Positions 35,601-44,889 of a stretch of 64,000 bases of DNA are shown here, one piece after another (the first letter of the stretch is position 1; every line of letters starts with the position of its first letter). This stretch comes from Spirosoma aerolatum (GTDB lineage: Bacteria > Bacteroidota > Bacteroidia > Cytophagales > Spirosomataceae), in contig NZ_CP020104.1 in NCBI RefSeq assembly GCF_002056795.1, positions 3,173,001-3,237,000 on the forward strand, read 5' to 3'. A model generated the notes under the pieces. The model made no database searches, was not told the origin of the DNA, and worked only from the letters and a program-made list of their open reading frames with translations. The position numbers and the translations under genes are program-made.

Positions 35601-36424
35601 ATTTGGTAACCGTATTGGGCGAAAATGGGGCGCCAGTACGTTAGTCCATGTATATCCCAGGCGTGGCAACCGAATGGTAATTGCCCTTGATTGTAATGTT
35701 CAACGGCCCATTGCGGAAAAAATTCAATTGAAAAATGTAAAGCTTTCCGATAATTCGGAATCCGAAGGTGTGGCCAGTACCGATTTACTTCAATACCCCA
35801 GAATACGTCTTCGTGGTATTGGTGCATGGTATTTTTATTATACTCGGCAATTTTTTTCTCGAAGGGTTTCAGGCAGCGCAGCATCGCCGGAACACGACGA
35901 AGCGAAAAGCCACCACACCCAACCCCGTTCAGGTTAATAATTTCCCGAGGGGTAATGCCATCCGGTTTTTTAAGATCCAGCCAGGTGGCTATCTGTTGCT
36001 TAATCGTAAACCAGATTTGATCGCCCAAACCCGTAAAATCCCGGTCGCGCAACCAAGGAGCGCCAATGTAATCATAATTCTGTTGACACCAGTAGGCTAG
36101 TTCATCCTTAAAGACAAACGCATCTAACTGATGAATCAATAAATATTCCTGATCGGCAAAGGCCTGATAAAATTCTTCAGATACCATGAGCCGGTTATAG
36201 CCTTGAATATCAGAAAAATAACTATTGTCGAACGTGCGAGCCTGTAAACTAGGACTTATTTGGCGGTAGGCCGATATATCGAGCGAATGCGGGGCTGCAA
36301 GCCAAATAGGGTAATCTTTTAATACGTTTACGCACTGAGTTAGCGCAATGCGCTCATAGTCAGTAAGCTGTGTTTTGTAAACGGGTATAACAACGTTTAC
36401 GCTAACGGGTGTTGATGCTTTCAT
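35597..36424 (-). CDS. DUF5672-type glycosyltransferase-like protein
   Basis: This is a 275-residue protein that I assign to DUF5672 from NVVIPVYKTQLTDYERIAL, YLLIHQLDAFVF and YDYIGAPWLRDRDF, followed by GVGCGGFSLRR and HEDVFWG. The layout (a DxFVF in place of a metal motif, GxGGFSLR and EDxxWG) resembles GT-A enzymes, and members lie in glycan clusters. Activity is not established. Four-base ATGA overlaps link it to both neighbours. Confidence 0.78.
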   Translation of the reverse strand: MKASTPVSVNVVIPVYKTQLTDYERIALTQCVNVLKDYPIWLAAPHSLDISAYRQISPSLQARTFDNSYFSDIQGYNRLMVSEEFYQAFADQEYLLIHQLDAFVFKDELAYWCQQNYDYIGAPWLRDRDFTGLGDQIWFTIKQQIATWLDLKKPDGITPREIINLNGVGCGGFSLRRVPAMLRCLKPFEKKIAEYNKNTMHQYHEDVFWGIEVNRYWPHLRIPNYRKALHFSIEFFPQWAVEHYNQGQLPFGCHAWDIHGLTYWRPIFAQYGYQI

Positions 36425-37461
36425 GCAAATTTAGGCTGGCCCAGTCGATTGGCGACCGCTTTCTGTACCCAACTATATGGCAGATCGGCACAGTGATGAT
36501 CGAACTTGTTGAGGATTGTAATACCCTCGCCCCGCTTATAACGACCTGAGTAAGGTAGATAATCGACAAAGTCGAACAACTTTCCCAACAAAATAATCCC
36601 ATCTGTTTCGACGGCATTGGCCATATGGGCAGGTCCACTGTCGATGCCAATAAACAGGCATGCCTGTCGAATCACTTCGGCTGTTTCGAGCAAACTTAAT
36701 TGACCACACACACTCCGATAGCGCGGGTGTTCCAGAGTTATAGTGGGTGTCAAACCAATTTCAATAACTGGATTAGGGTATGTGGCAATGATCCACTGAA
36801 CCAGTTTGTTCCAGTTGGCTGACGGCCAGTCGCGCATCACATGGCTCGACTGGCAGTGAATTACGATTGGATCGTCAGGCAACTGTAACGATGCTATTTT
36901 CTGCCGGACACGTTTGGGAATATACATTTTCGGGTCGGCGGTAAGAGCGGGTAAACCAGCCGCCTGTGGAAAAACATATAGCAGGTCGCCCCGGTCATAA
37001 TAATTATCAAAGTTCAGGCCAATCTGATCGGCTATCGGATTAACAGGATCTTCCAGACAATATTTACATTTTCGATGCGAAATATGCAGGTTGTAAACTT
37101 TGTCGAAAATGCCTGACCGGAGCAGTCGTACCCGTTCGCCCGGGCATTTCTCGATCAGGTATCCATCGAGATCAGGATGATATTTGACCAGCTCGAGATA
37201 GGGTTTACGAACTACCCAAATAATGTAATCATTCGGATGCCTGCGTCGGACTTCTCTGGCTACTGGCTCACAGGCAATGATATCCCCCATCTGTTCCGAG
37301 AGAATAATAGCAACAAGCGGACGATTTCTATGCTTTTGTTTAAGCCACCATAGCTGAACATATTTGACCCAAAACGACCAAAACTTACCAACTATGTGGG
37401 TGTACTTATGAAAACGATAGGTCCAGAGCTCCCGGAAACGAGGTCCCTCATTCATACTCAA
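36421..37461 (-). CDS. Family 9 glycosyltransferase (heptosyltransferase-like)
   Basis: This is a 346-residue protein with the GT9 order: VAIILSEQMGDIIACEPVAR near residue 50 (the usual GDxxxxxPxxR), PIVIHCQSSHVMRDWPSANW (donor strand) and CLFIGIDSGPAHMANAVETD (the D-S-G-x-x-H motif). It should transfer heptose or a related sugar. A basic N-terminal extension (about 45 residues with WxFWVKYVQLWWLKQKHR) suggests membrane association. The start overlaps the stop of the previous gene by 4 nt. Confidence 0.88.
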   Translation of the reverse strand: MSMNEGPRFRELWTYRFHKYTHIVGKFWSFWVKYVQLWWLKQKHRNRPLVAIILSEQMGDIIACEPVAREVRRRHPNDYIIWVVRKPYLELVKYHPDLDGYLIEKCPGERVRLLRSGIFDKVYNLHISHRKCKYCLEDPVNPIADQIGLNFDNYYDRGDLLYVFPQAAGLPALTADPKMYIPKRVRQKIASLQLPDDPIVIHCQSSHVMRDWPSANWNKLVQWIIATYPNPVIEIGLTPTITLEHPRYRSVCGQLSLLETAEVIRQACLFIGIDSGPAHMANAVETDGIILLGKLFDFVDYLPYSGRYKRGEGITILNKFDHHCADLPYSWVQKAVANRLGQPKFA

Positions 37462-38504
37462 TGCGATTCTAATAGCGAAATAACTTGGTTGAACGGTGTT
37501 TGAAGGAATTTACGAACTCGTTTGTAACGAAGTATTACCGGTGGTTTAATATAAACGCACGGATACTGCCTATACTGTTCGTTGTGGTTCGCCAGCAACC
37601 GCTCGCGGTAGAAATCGAATAATGGGCGCACATCGGGTCGTTGCTCTTTGGTCTGACTTGCGTCGGCAAAGGTAAAGCGCGTTTGATATTTCGAGATTTC
37701 ATCGGGGCGATCGGGATTGTAACCGCTATAATGAAAAAACTGTAAAGGTTCAGCAGTCGTTTCGTTACCCGACGAAAAAGGCTGGTCAATCGCTCCATTG
37801 ATTTGCCATTGACCAGCCTGATTCTGCGAAAAATATCGTTCGTGCAGATTCCAGTAGGCGACGTTATAGCCTAAATGGTGGTCGATCAATACATTATCGT
37901 AATAAACCGGGGCGAAATTGACCCAATGCTGATCTACAAATAGCCCTTCGCAGAGATCAATCCGGCATTCGAACACCAGCCGCTCTTTCCACCAGTTCAC
38001 AAACCGACGGGCTGTTTCGTCGGCTCGTAAGCCAATAAACCCGAGGTTGAAAATACCTGTATTCAGGTGGTGCAATTCGTTCGGGCGTTCCCAATCAGGC
38101 GTTGGTGAGCAGGTGTGCGGAGTTAGTACCAGGCTGTAGGTTTTCAGCGCTTCATTCAAATCGAGTAAAGGCTGAAAAACAATAATGTCCGGGTCGAAAT
38201 AAATAACCTCGGTAGCGTCGGGGTAGGTCTTGTAGAAATAATCGATAAAAAACGGTTTGACAGCCGTGTTGAGTTCGGTAATATCGTAGCGGTCGCACAT
38301 GGCCCCAAAGTCTGGAATCCCGATTTTATCCACTTCGAGCATGGGGTAATCCGGGATCAGTTCATCAGGAAGATTGGCTGCGCTTAATTTGTCAACTAAC
38401 CCAATAATATATCGATAGTCAGGATTGGTTTGTCGGAGTGATTCCCCCAGCGTTCGAGCCTGAGCCAGATAGTTGATCGAGCAGATTGTAAAAGCAAGTG
38501 TCAT
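37458..38504 (-). CDS. GT-A-type glycosyltransferase (GT8-like)
   Basis: This is a 348-residue protein. LAFTICSINYLAQARTLGES opens it, EVIYFDPDIIVFQPL gives a canonical DxD, and LNTGIFNLGFIGLR and CEGLFVDQHWVNFAP follow. It is a paralogue of 33525-34544 and keeps the metal motif that one lacks. It probably transfers a hexose during polysaccharide assembly. A 180-bp gap (38505-38683) with no gene separates it from the GT4 gene upstream. Confidence 0.82.
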   Translation of the reverse strand: MTLAFTICSINYLAQARTLGESLRQTNPDYRYIIGLVDKLSAANLPDELIPDYPMLEVDKIGIPDFGAMCDRYDITELNTAVKPFFIDYFYKTYPDATEVIYFDPDIIVFQPLLDLNEALKTYSLVLTPHTCSPTPDWERPNELHHLNTGIFNLGFIGLRADETARRFVNWWKERLVFECRIDLCEGLFVDQHWVNFAPVYYDNVLIDHHLGYNVAYWNLHERYFSQNQAGQWQINGAIDQPFSSGNETTAEPLQFFHYSGYNPDRPDEISKYQTRFTFADASQTKEQRPDVRPLFDFYRERLLANHNEQYRQYPCVYIKPPVILRYKRVRKFLQTPFNQVISLLESH

Positions 38505-38683
38505 AAAGAAGCTGGGAAGATAGCAGATAATTCAGTGATGACAAAACGGATGCCCTGGCTGATCTGTTAACTCGTGCCTTTTCAAGAGAAGTAACTCATC
38601 TCGTATTAACTAGATATGTAAATGTATATCAGCAAATTGCAACGATGCCTATCGACGCGATAAACCTACTCAACGCGTAAGCG

Positions 38684-39871
38684 CTAAGCCGTGAGTTGGT
38701 TAAACAATTGGATAAGCGTATCGACACTTTGTTTAGCCGGATGACGTTCCAGGATTTTTTGCCCCAGGCGTTGCCCCATTTCCCGACGAAGATCAGGGTC
38801 CTGAAGTAGCTCAATGATCCGATCGCTCATGGCGTCCAGATCGAGATAGGGCACTACGTAGCCTCCGTCTGTTTCGACCAGTTCGGGAGAACCGCCAGCT
38901 CCATCGAAACACACGACGGGTACACCACTTAATCCGGCTTCAAACACGACCAATGGGTAAGGGTCTTCGCGGGAACAGAGCACAAATACATCGAATCGGC
39001 TTGTGTATCGAAGTACTTCGGGGGTAGGAGGGATCAAATGTACCCGATCGGCCAGGCCGGCTTTGCGAATATCCAGCCAGATATCATCGTGCAGTGTACC
39101 TTTGGGCATACCCACCCAAACAAAATGGATAGACTGTTTGCCCGTATACCGGCTAATTACCTGACGGGCAATGCTGACAAACAGATCATTCCCTTTCCGC
39201 CACTCTGCATTGCCGCACCCACCAACAATCAGCGCATCGGCTGGCAAACCCAGCGAGGCATACAACGAAGGCTGTTTCATCGCTTTTTGGACGTTTTTCT
39301 CCAGAGTAGGCGTGTCGATAAGTGTGTACAACGATATGCGGGTCGGGTCGAAGCCATGCTCCTGCTCGTAGTATCGGGCGGTTGCTTTCGAAACCGCCAG
39401 CATGTGATTTGTCCGTTTAAGCAGATAGGCCAGCTCATCAGGACGGGTGTAAATCCGAACCGACATGTCGAGCTCATGTACAAACGTAACTACGGGTGTC
39501 TGGGCGGGAATGGCCAACTGAGCAACCCATCGACTGCTGGTAACGGTATTGACCAGGACCAGATCGACTTTGTCCAAACCGAGTTGGGACCGAATGGCTT
39601 GTTGATGCGCTTTAGTCCGACGCTCATAAAACTGCTGCCATCGGCCTAATTTCCACAACACCTTATCGGCCAAAGCCCCTACAGCATACGCCGGGGGAGC
39701 CGGCCAGATTGTAACGGGGCAAATCGCCTGGTATTCCTCCAAAAGTGGCCCTCCTTCGCCCAGTAGCAGATGCATCTGAAAACCTTCCGCTTTCAGCAGA
39801 CGCATTACATTTAATAAAACAAGCTGCGCTCCGGCGCGGTTGGCATCATGGCCGATGAGAAGGAGATTCAT
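38684..39871 (-). CDS. Family 4 glycosyltransferase
   Basis: This is a 395-residue GT-B protein: MNLLLIGHDANRAGAQLVLL at the N-terminus (GAQ loop), LIVGGCGNAEWRKGNDLFVS in the donor domain and CSREDPYPLVVFEAGLSGVP as the E-x7-E block. The upstream gap carries a long hairpin (39886-39964), so it may be transcribed separately from the genes before it. Confidence 0.92.
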   Translation of the reverse strand: MNLLLIGHDANRAGAQLVLLNVMRLLKAEGFQMHLLLGEGGPLLEEYQAICPVTIWPAPPAYAVGALADKVLWKLGRWQQFYERRTKAHQQAIRSQLGLDKVDLVLVNTVTSSRWVAQLAIPAQTPVVTFVHELDMSVRIYTRPDELAYLLKRTNHMLAVSKATARYYEQEHGFDPTRISLYTLIDTPTLEKNVQKAMKQPSLYASLGLPADALIVGGCGNAEWRKGNDLFVSIARQVISRYTGKQSIHFVWVGMPKGTLHDDIWLDIRKAGLADRVHLIPPTPEVLRYTSRFDVFVLCSREDPYPLVVFEAGLSGVPVVCFDGAGGSPELVETDGGYVVPYLDLDAMSDRIIELLQDPDLRREMGQRLGQKILERHPAKQSVDTLIQLFNQLTA

Positions 39872-39885
39872 GCTAAAGGAGTGTG

Positions 39886-39964
39886 GCGTTAGGAGCGAGT
39901 AGAAAAAATGGCTGATGCGTGGTTTCCTGATTCGCCAGCCATTCCCTCTACTCGCTCCTAACGC
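39886..39964. repeat. Long inverted repeat between glycan genes
   Basis: Arms 39886-39903 and 39947-39964 are perfect over 18 bp (GCGTTAGGAGCGAGTAGA), with an inner AATGGCTG/CAGCCATT pairing. A related half-element (AGGAGTTAGA ... TCTAACGCC) lies at about 40640-40685. No T run follows, so it is more like a dispersed palindromic repeat than a simple terminator. Confidence 0.75.
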
Positions 39965-39977
39965 CTAGGTACTAAAA

Positions 39978-40631
39978 TCAATACGCTTCGTAACTGGGTT
40001 TGGGTAATTTTTTGGCGGGATTGCCGAGGTAGAGCCCCCATTCTTCAGTGTCTTTATAAACGGCGGAGGCCATCCCTACCAGTGTGCCGGTTGCGATATG
40101 AAGAAAATCCCGGATGGTGCTGTTGACGCCAAAGAAGCAATAAGGTTCAATGACACAATGCCCCGACATCACAACATGGGAGGTGAAGAAGACATGGTCT
40201 TTGATCTGACCATGATGACCAATGTGGTTGCCGCTCCAGAGAACGACATTATTGCCTATAGTTGTGAACGGTTGTATGGTATTATCTTCCAGAATGAAGC
40301 AGTTTTCGCCGATCTGGTTGCCAAAAACCGTTGCTTTTGAACTGACATACGAAATAAACGCATACCCTTTGGCTTTGGCTTCGAGGTAAATCCGTTCGCG
40401 ATTGCGATTCATGTTTCGACCTGTCATCGGCGCGAAAAACTTGTATTCGTTGGGCGAAAAAATGGTTTCAACCTCTTCAAACGCAACTAAAGGCAGCCCC
40501 TGAAATTCAGTACCAGTCATATATTCGCGGCTAACGGTGAACGCGACCACCTCATGTTCAGAATCGTGCTTTAGGTAGAAATGGGCCAGTTCAGCCGTAT
40601 CCATTACGCCAAAAATGATAACTTTTGCCAT
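39978..40631 (-). CDS. NeuD/PglD-like sugar acyltransferase
   Basis: This is a 217-residue protein. An N-terminal Rossmann-like domain (MAKVIIFGVMDTAELAHFYL, residues 1-85) is followed by left-handed beta-helix hexapeptides (about 105-200: IGENCFILEDNTIQPFTTIG, NHIGHHGQIKDHVFF, GHCVIEPYCFFGVNSTI). The HIGHHG histidine corresponds to the catalytic His of the family. It should acylate an amino or hydroxyl group of a nucleotide sugar, which fits the DegT aminotransferase nearby. Confidence 0.85.
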   Translation of the reverse strand: MAKVIIFGVMDTAELAHFYLKHDSEHEVVAFTVSREYMTGTEFQGLPLVAFEEVETIFSPNEYKFFAPMTGRNMNRNRERIYLEAKAKGYAFISYVSSKATVFGNQIGENCFILEDNTIQPFTTIGNNVVLWSGNHIGHHGQIKDHVFFTSHVVMSGHCVIEPYCFFGVNSTIRDFLHIATGTLVGMASAVYKDTEEWGLYLGNPAKKLPKPSYEAY

Positions 40632-40690
40632 ACTTTTTTAAGGAGTGAGGAGTTAGATGTGAGGGCAGCCCCGCTTCTAACGCCTAAATA

Positions 40691-41395
40691 CTACACTAAT
40701 TCATATTCATCCAGCATCGCTCTGACGCTGGCCAGGTCGTTGTTCATCAATATATCCAGAATCGATAGCCAGGGAATAAACGGATTTCGGTTATTGCCCT
40801 GCGGATATTCGACTTTGTTCGATTTTATAAAATTCAACTCAATACCAGCCTGGGCAAACGTTGGTTTGTCGTACAACTCAGTACCGCCAATTGGATTGAT
40901 GTACCGGGTTGCCCCTTCCTGCCGACAAATATCCAGAATCCGTTCCTGGGCTTTCAACTCGACATTGTTGTAAATACTCGACGACTGTATCAAAACGGTC
41001 GGTAGGTCCAGATAGTGATTCAGTTCAAGAAGACTGCTGTACACCAGTTCGGCAATCGAATCGGTGGTAAAATTGATGATTTTTTCAGCCAGTGGCATAA
41101 CCGTTTGATAATAGGGTGCTTTACGGTAGCCCTGTTCAATGGTTTTCAGTAATTTACCCTTCCATTTTGGATCATCGGCTATATGCACTTCATTGATCCG
41201 CTTGTTCTGGCTGGCATCTTTTAGGGGAACAGTAAATAAGTACTCTTGGCCATTGATAGCCAGTCGGTTACGGTTTATCCAGCCTCTATTAATGAAGGCA
41301 ACATCGTCGTAGAGAATGAATTTATCAACAGCCTTAATGAGTTGCATGTAGCCAACATAGGGCAGGAAATAAGGCTGCATGATTGCTATAGTCAT
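40691..41395 (-). CDS. WbqC-like family protein
   Basis: This is a 234-residue protein with the WbqC-like (PF08889-type) signature: MQPYFLPYVGYMQLIKAVDKFILYDDVAFINRGW split over residues 6-39, then FTVPLKDASQNKRINEV and YINPIGGTELYDK near residue 165. It occurs in O-antigen clusters. Its reaction is unproven and a role in making or attaching an amino-sugar side group has been suggested. It lies upstream of the acyltransferase gene and downstream of a large hairpin. Confidence 0.85.
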   Translation of the reverse strand: MTIAIMQPYFLPYVGYMQLIKAVDKFILYDDVAFINRGWINRNRLAINGQEYLFTVPLKDASQNKRINEVHIADDPKWKGKLLKTIEQGYRKAPYYQTVMPLAEKIINFTTDSIAELVYSSLLELNHYLDLPTVLIQSSSIYNNVELKAQERILDICRQEGATRYINPIGGTELYDKPTFAQAGIELNFIKSNKVEYPQGNNRNPFIPWLSILDILMNNDLASVRAMLDEYELV

Positions 41396-41404
41396 CGCAA
41401 GTGT

Positions 41405-41487
41405 AGGATTGAAAACCAGTAGCGAGAAGGGTTGACGTATATTGTTGTTTCGTGTGTCAACCCTTCTCGCTACTGGTTTTCAATCCT
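41405..41487. repeat. Perfect 32-bp inverted repeat
   Basis: Arms 41405-41436 and 41456-41487 are exact reverse complements with a 19-nt loop. The arm contains GAAAACCAGTAGCGAGAAGG. The right arm covers the stop codon of the GT39-like gene that ends at 41480, so the hairpin forms right at the end of that mRNA. Confidence 0.9.
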
Positions 41488-43546
41488 TTTTAAGTTTTCG
41501 TAAATAATAGTCTTCTCCCGGTACAATAACGGCGGCCCGTAAGGTGGTGTCGGTACCTAGCCTTATATCGCCGGGTTGTGGACGAATCACACTTTTATCG
41601 AAAAACAAGTAATCGGCGTTTTTCGGAATGGGTTTTAATCCCTGCTCAAATGGATTGATGGCAATGAGTCGACGGGATAAATGGGGGCCGTAAAGAGGAT
41701 ATTCGTAGTCGTCGTTGATCGTCGCCAAAGCAACCGTGGCTTGCTCCGGTACCAGTTCATCGAAACGCTTGTAGGGGATATACGTATCCGGGCGGCCCAG
41801 GGTCATTTGTTTGATTCGGTCCGCTTCAAAAGCAGAAGAAAATGAGCGACCATCAGGGGCTTTCCAGGCAAACGGAAGAGCGCGGGTGTTGAGGAAGATG
41901 CACAGAATAGCCGAAATACATCCCAGAACGGTCACCAGGCCGACATACCCTTTCCAAACAACCCGATCAGGAACGTCAACCGACGTACGAGCGTGCAGAA
42001 ACAGCAGAGCGAGAAAAGGAACGCCGAATAAACTGGTCTCAATGAAATAACGACCCTTGAATGGATCGTAAGGGGCTGAGTAGGAGAGCGCTGCGAAGTG
42101 GAGTAGTAGTGCGATGCCCAGGAACGTATGCGGTGTTGAACGTACGTAACCGATCAGAACCAGAATTAATAAGGGGAAAATAAGACCAAAGCCAAAGATG
42201 CCCCAATACGGATTGGCATTATAGAACACGAACTTGCGGTCGAAAGCAAATGGCTGGATCGAAAAATCTGTTTCTTCATCCAGACGCATATGTAGCTTAT
42301 CTTCCAGAACAACAAGCGGTTGGCGCATGGCATGATTCAATTCCGCTCCTAGAGTCAGATTCCGGATACCATCGAGGTTCACATGGTCGTAGCCATAGCG
42401 GATAACATTGCGGCTTCCCTGTTCAAACAGATTCCTAAGTGTACCGGCCCGTTCAACAGACTGATGCTTAAGTGCGGTTGGTGGGCCGATTGGGTGACCA
42501 AATACTTCAATGTTTTTTAGATATCCCGTTGGTAACATCCACAAGCAGACTCCCACAATAATAGCTGCTCCCAGCCGCCAGGTACGTTGAAACGTTACAC
42601 CCCAGGAAGACGACAGAAATACTGTGTAAATCATGACCATGAATACCGACGGAAGGAGCAGGGCGAAGGTGATCTTGTGCCCGAAGGCAATGCCAAACGC
42701 CATGCCCGCAAGATATAAATACCGATTGTCAGTTTTGGGCTGGTTGCTTTTATAGCTGAACAGCATATATAAAAGCACACTCAGATAAGCAGTCAGTACA
42801 ATATCGGTTTCGGTTGTAATGGACTGCATCAGGAAATCGGGTAGTAAGGCAAATGCCAAAGCGCAGAAGAAACTGGCCGACAGCCGGTTTTGGCCAATGC
42901 GCTGGACAATGCCAAAAACAGCAACAATGGCTGTCCAGTAGCTAAGATGATGAATGAACTTGAAGCCATTTTCAAAATGGCCCGTCATCAGAAACGAATA
43001 GATCTGAAGGGTACAAACACTTTTCGGATATGTATCGATATTCCAGTTTGTACCGCCAAAATGACGCATTGTGCCGCGCTGAATATATTGCATCACACGG
43101 TTCAAATGGCCTGTCATACTATCCCATTCGTTGGGAACGGTGAACAACACCAGCAATAGATTGGTGACGGCAAGTACTGCCAGGGTTACGAATAGTACGG
43201 AAAATAAAAAGCGTGAATAGCCTGATAATCCACCAAACCATTGTCGGCCTGTATGCCATCGCTCCTCGATAAGCGAAAAAACAGAAAACGGTTCTGGGTT
43301 AGGAGTAAGCCAGCGTAGTATAAATCCGATGAGGGTAGCTGTACCAAAAACTGCAACTGCCCATACCAGTGTGTTTGCCGTTAAATAAAGTGCTGAAAGG
43401 ATAAAACCGGTTAGAATAACGCTTCCGGCTCCCAATAAAAATGTAGTCAGCCACCATTCGGTAAGCGAACGACGGGAAATCCGTGTCGACAGACGACTAA
43501 TGTAGCCAAGAAATAGTGCTAGCGCGAGAAGATAAATTAGGGTCAT
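41480..43546 (-). CDS. Polytopic membrane glycosyltransferase (GT39/ArnT-like)
   Basis: This is a 688-residue protein with about 12 hydrophobic helices. An early periplasmic loop contains NEWDSMTGHLNRVMQYIQRG, the acidic pattern used by GT39/GT-C transferases, and NWNIDTYPKSVC. The C-terminal 130 residues form a soluble domain (YIPYKRFDELVPEQATVALA). GT-C enzymes move sugars from polyprenyl-phosphate donors to periplasmic acceptors, so this one may decorate the exported glycan. The family assignment is by topology and motif only. Confidence 0.72.
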   Translation of the reverse strand: MTLIYLLALALFLGYISRLSTRISRRSLTEWWLTTFLLGAGSVILTGFILSALYLTANTLVWAVAVFGTATLIGFILRWLTPNPEPFSVFSLIEERWHTGRQWFGGLSGYSRFLFSVLFVTLAVLAVTNLLLVLFTVPNEWDSMTGHLNRVMQYIQRGTMRHFGGTNWNIDTYPKSVCTLQIYSFLMTGHFENGFKFIHHLSYWTAIVAVFGIVQRIGQNRLSASFFCALAFALLPDFLMQSITTETDIVLTAYLSVLLYMLFSYKSNQPKTDNRYLYLAGMAFGIAFGHKITFALLLPSVFMVMIYTVFLSSSWGVTFQRTWRLGAAIIVGVCLWMLPTGYLKNIEVFGHPIGPPTALKHQSVERAGTLRNLFEQGSRNVIRYGYDHVNLDGIRNLTLGAELNHAMRQPLVVLEDKLHMRLDEETDFSIQPFAFDRKFVFYNANPYWGIFGFGLIFPLLILVLIGYVRSTPHTFLGIALLLHFAALSYSAPYDPFKGRYFIETSLFGVPFLALLFLHARTSVDVPDRVVWKGYVGLVTVLGCISAILCIFLNTRALPFAWKAPDGRSFSSAFEADRIKQMTLGRPDTYIPYKRFDELVPEQATVALATINDDYEYPLYGPHLSRRLIAINPFEQGLKPIPKNADYLFFDKSVIRPQPGDIRLGTDTTLRAAVIVPGEDYYLRKLKKD

Positions 43547-43658
43547 AACGCACGATATACGGTGCAGGTACTAAGGTAAATGGATACATCAGATGAGCAA
43601 TGGATGATTAACAGGCAGGCCATGCTTTGGCGAACATCAGTATCCATTAAGTATCAAT

Positions 43659-44765
43659 TTATCCATTTACTTCGCTGACAATGGCAATCGCTTCGTTAAC
43701 TAACGTAGCAATCCGGTCAATGTCTTCTTCGGGCAAGTCGGGATAGAGTGGCAGGCATAATACACGCGAGGCTATATCTTCCGATATAGGGCATGGTTGC
43801 AGAATGCCGTCTTTAAGCGCAAAAGGTAAGGTATTCAGCGATGGATAAAAATAACGTCGGGGTACTACATGCTGAGCTTTTAGCACTTCGGTCACCCGGA
43901 GGAGGGTTTCTTCGGAGTCGAGTACAATCGGGTAATAGGCGTAATTGTAATCGGTACCAGGTAGTAAAGTGGGCCGGGTGATCCGGGTAAAATCCAGCCG
44001 ATCGGCATAATAGCTAAACCGTAATTTACGCGCTGCGATCAGGTCGGGAACTTTGGGTAACACACAAAGTCCCATTGCCGCATGAAGCTCTGAATTTTTG
44101 GCGTTGATACCCATCTCGAAGTAGTCATCGTTTCGATGACCAAACGAACGAAAATGCCTTAATTTTTTAGCAATATCATCGTCGTTTGTGACGATACAAC
44201 CGCCTTCGACGCTATGAAATACTTTTGTAGCATGAAAACTACACGTGCTTATGTCCCCATAGCTTAGAATAGACTGGCCCTTATAGCTGGCACCGAATGT
44301 GTGGGCAGCATCATAGATCAACTTCAGGTTATGACGATCGGCAATTGCCTGTATCTGCTCCATGCGGCAAGGGTTCCCGTAGACATGCGTTGCCAGAATT
44401 GCCTGGGTGTTTTCGGTAATCAACGGCTCGATCTTGTCGGGATCTATATTGAAGTCGTCGGGATTGATATCCGCAAAAATGGGGGTGCAGCCTTCCCACA
44501 AGAGTGCATTGGTCGTGGCTACATACGAAAAGGGAGTTGTAATAACTTCTTTTGTAATGTTGAGGGCCTTGAGGGCCATCTGCAGCACAATGGTGCCGTT
44601 GGTACAGAAAAGAAGGTGTTTTACACCCAACTCTTTTTTCAGATCCTCTTCCAGCTTTTGTAGTAAAGGGCCATCGTTTGTGAGGTGTACTCGCTCCCAA
44701 ATACCTTCCAGATACTTTACATATTCCTGTAGATCAGGCAGATACGATTTTGTTATGTAGATCAT
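43659..44765 (-). CDS. DegT/DnrJ/EryC1/StrS-family sugar aminotransferase
   Basis: This is a 368-residue PLP enzyme. TNGTIVLQMALKALNI near residue 56, AHTFGASYKGQSILSYGDIS (Asp-Ala-Ala-His block), and CSFHATKVFHSVEGGCIVTN holding the Schiff-base lysine (about residue 180) are diagnostic. It transfers an amino group to a keto-sugar nucleotide, which gives the amino sugar expected as substrate for the NeuD-like acyltransferase and possibly the formyltransferase. The gap to the next gene (43547-43658) has an 11-bp inverted repeat (43576-43586 / 43660-43670). Confidence 0.93.
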   Translation of the reverse strand: MIYITKSYLPDLQEYVKYLEGIWERVHLTNDGPLLQKLEEDLKKELGVKHLLFCTNGTIVLQMALKALNITKEVITTPFSYVATTNALLWEGCTPIFADINPDDFNIDPDKIEPLITENTQAILATHVYGNPCRMEQIQAIADRHNLKLIYDAAHTFGASYKGQSILSYGDISTCSFHATKVFHSVEGGCIVTNDDDIAKKLRHFRSFGHRNDDYFEMGINAKNSELHAAMGLCVLPKVPDLIAARKLRFSYYADRLDFTRITRPTLLPGTDYNYAYYPIVLDSEETLLRVTEVLKAQHVVPRRYFYPSLNTLPFALKDGILQPCPISEDIASRVLCLPLYPDLPEEDIDRIATLVNEAIAIVSEVNG

Positions 44766-44889
44766 ACGTCAATTGGCAGTTCCTGGATGAGCAGACAATA
44801 ACTTAGGTTTATGGTATTCAGCTAACGGTTGGCTATCGCATGGCTTGTCCATGCGCCGTACCCCGAATACTTAACCGAACGACTAGTTA

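Noticed and set aside
44837..44855. Hairpin CGCATGG-N5-CCATGCG in the gap before the ATPase stop
   Set aside because: The stem is only 7 bp and no T run follows; support is too weak for a terminator call.
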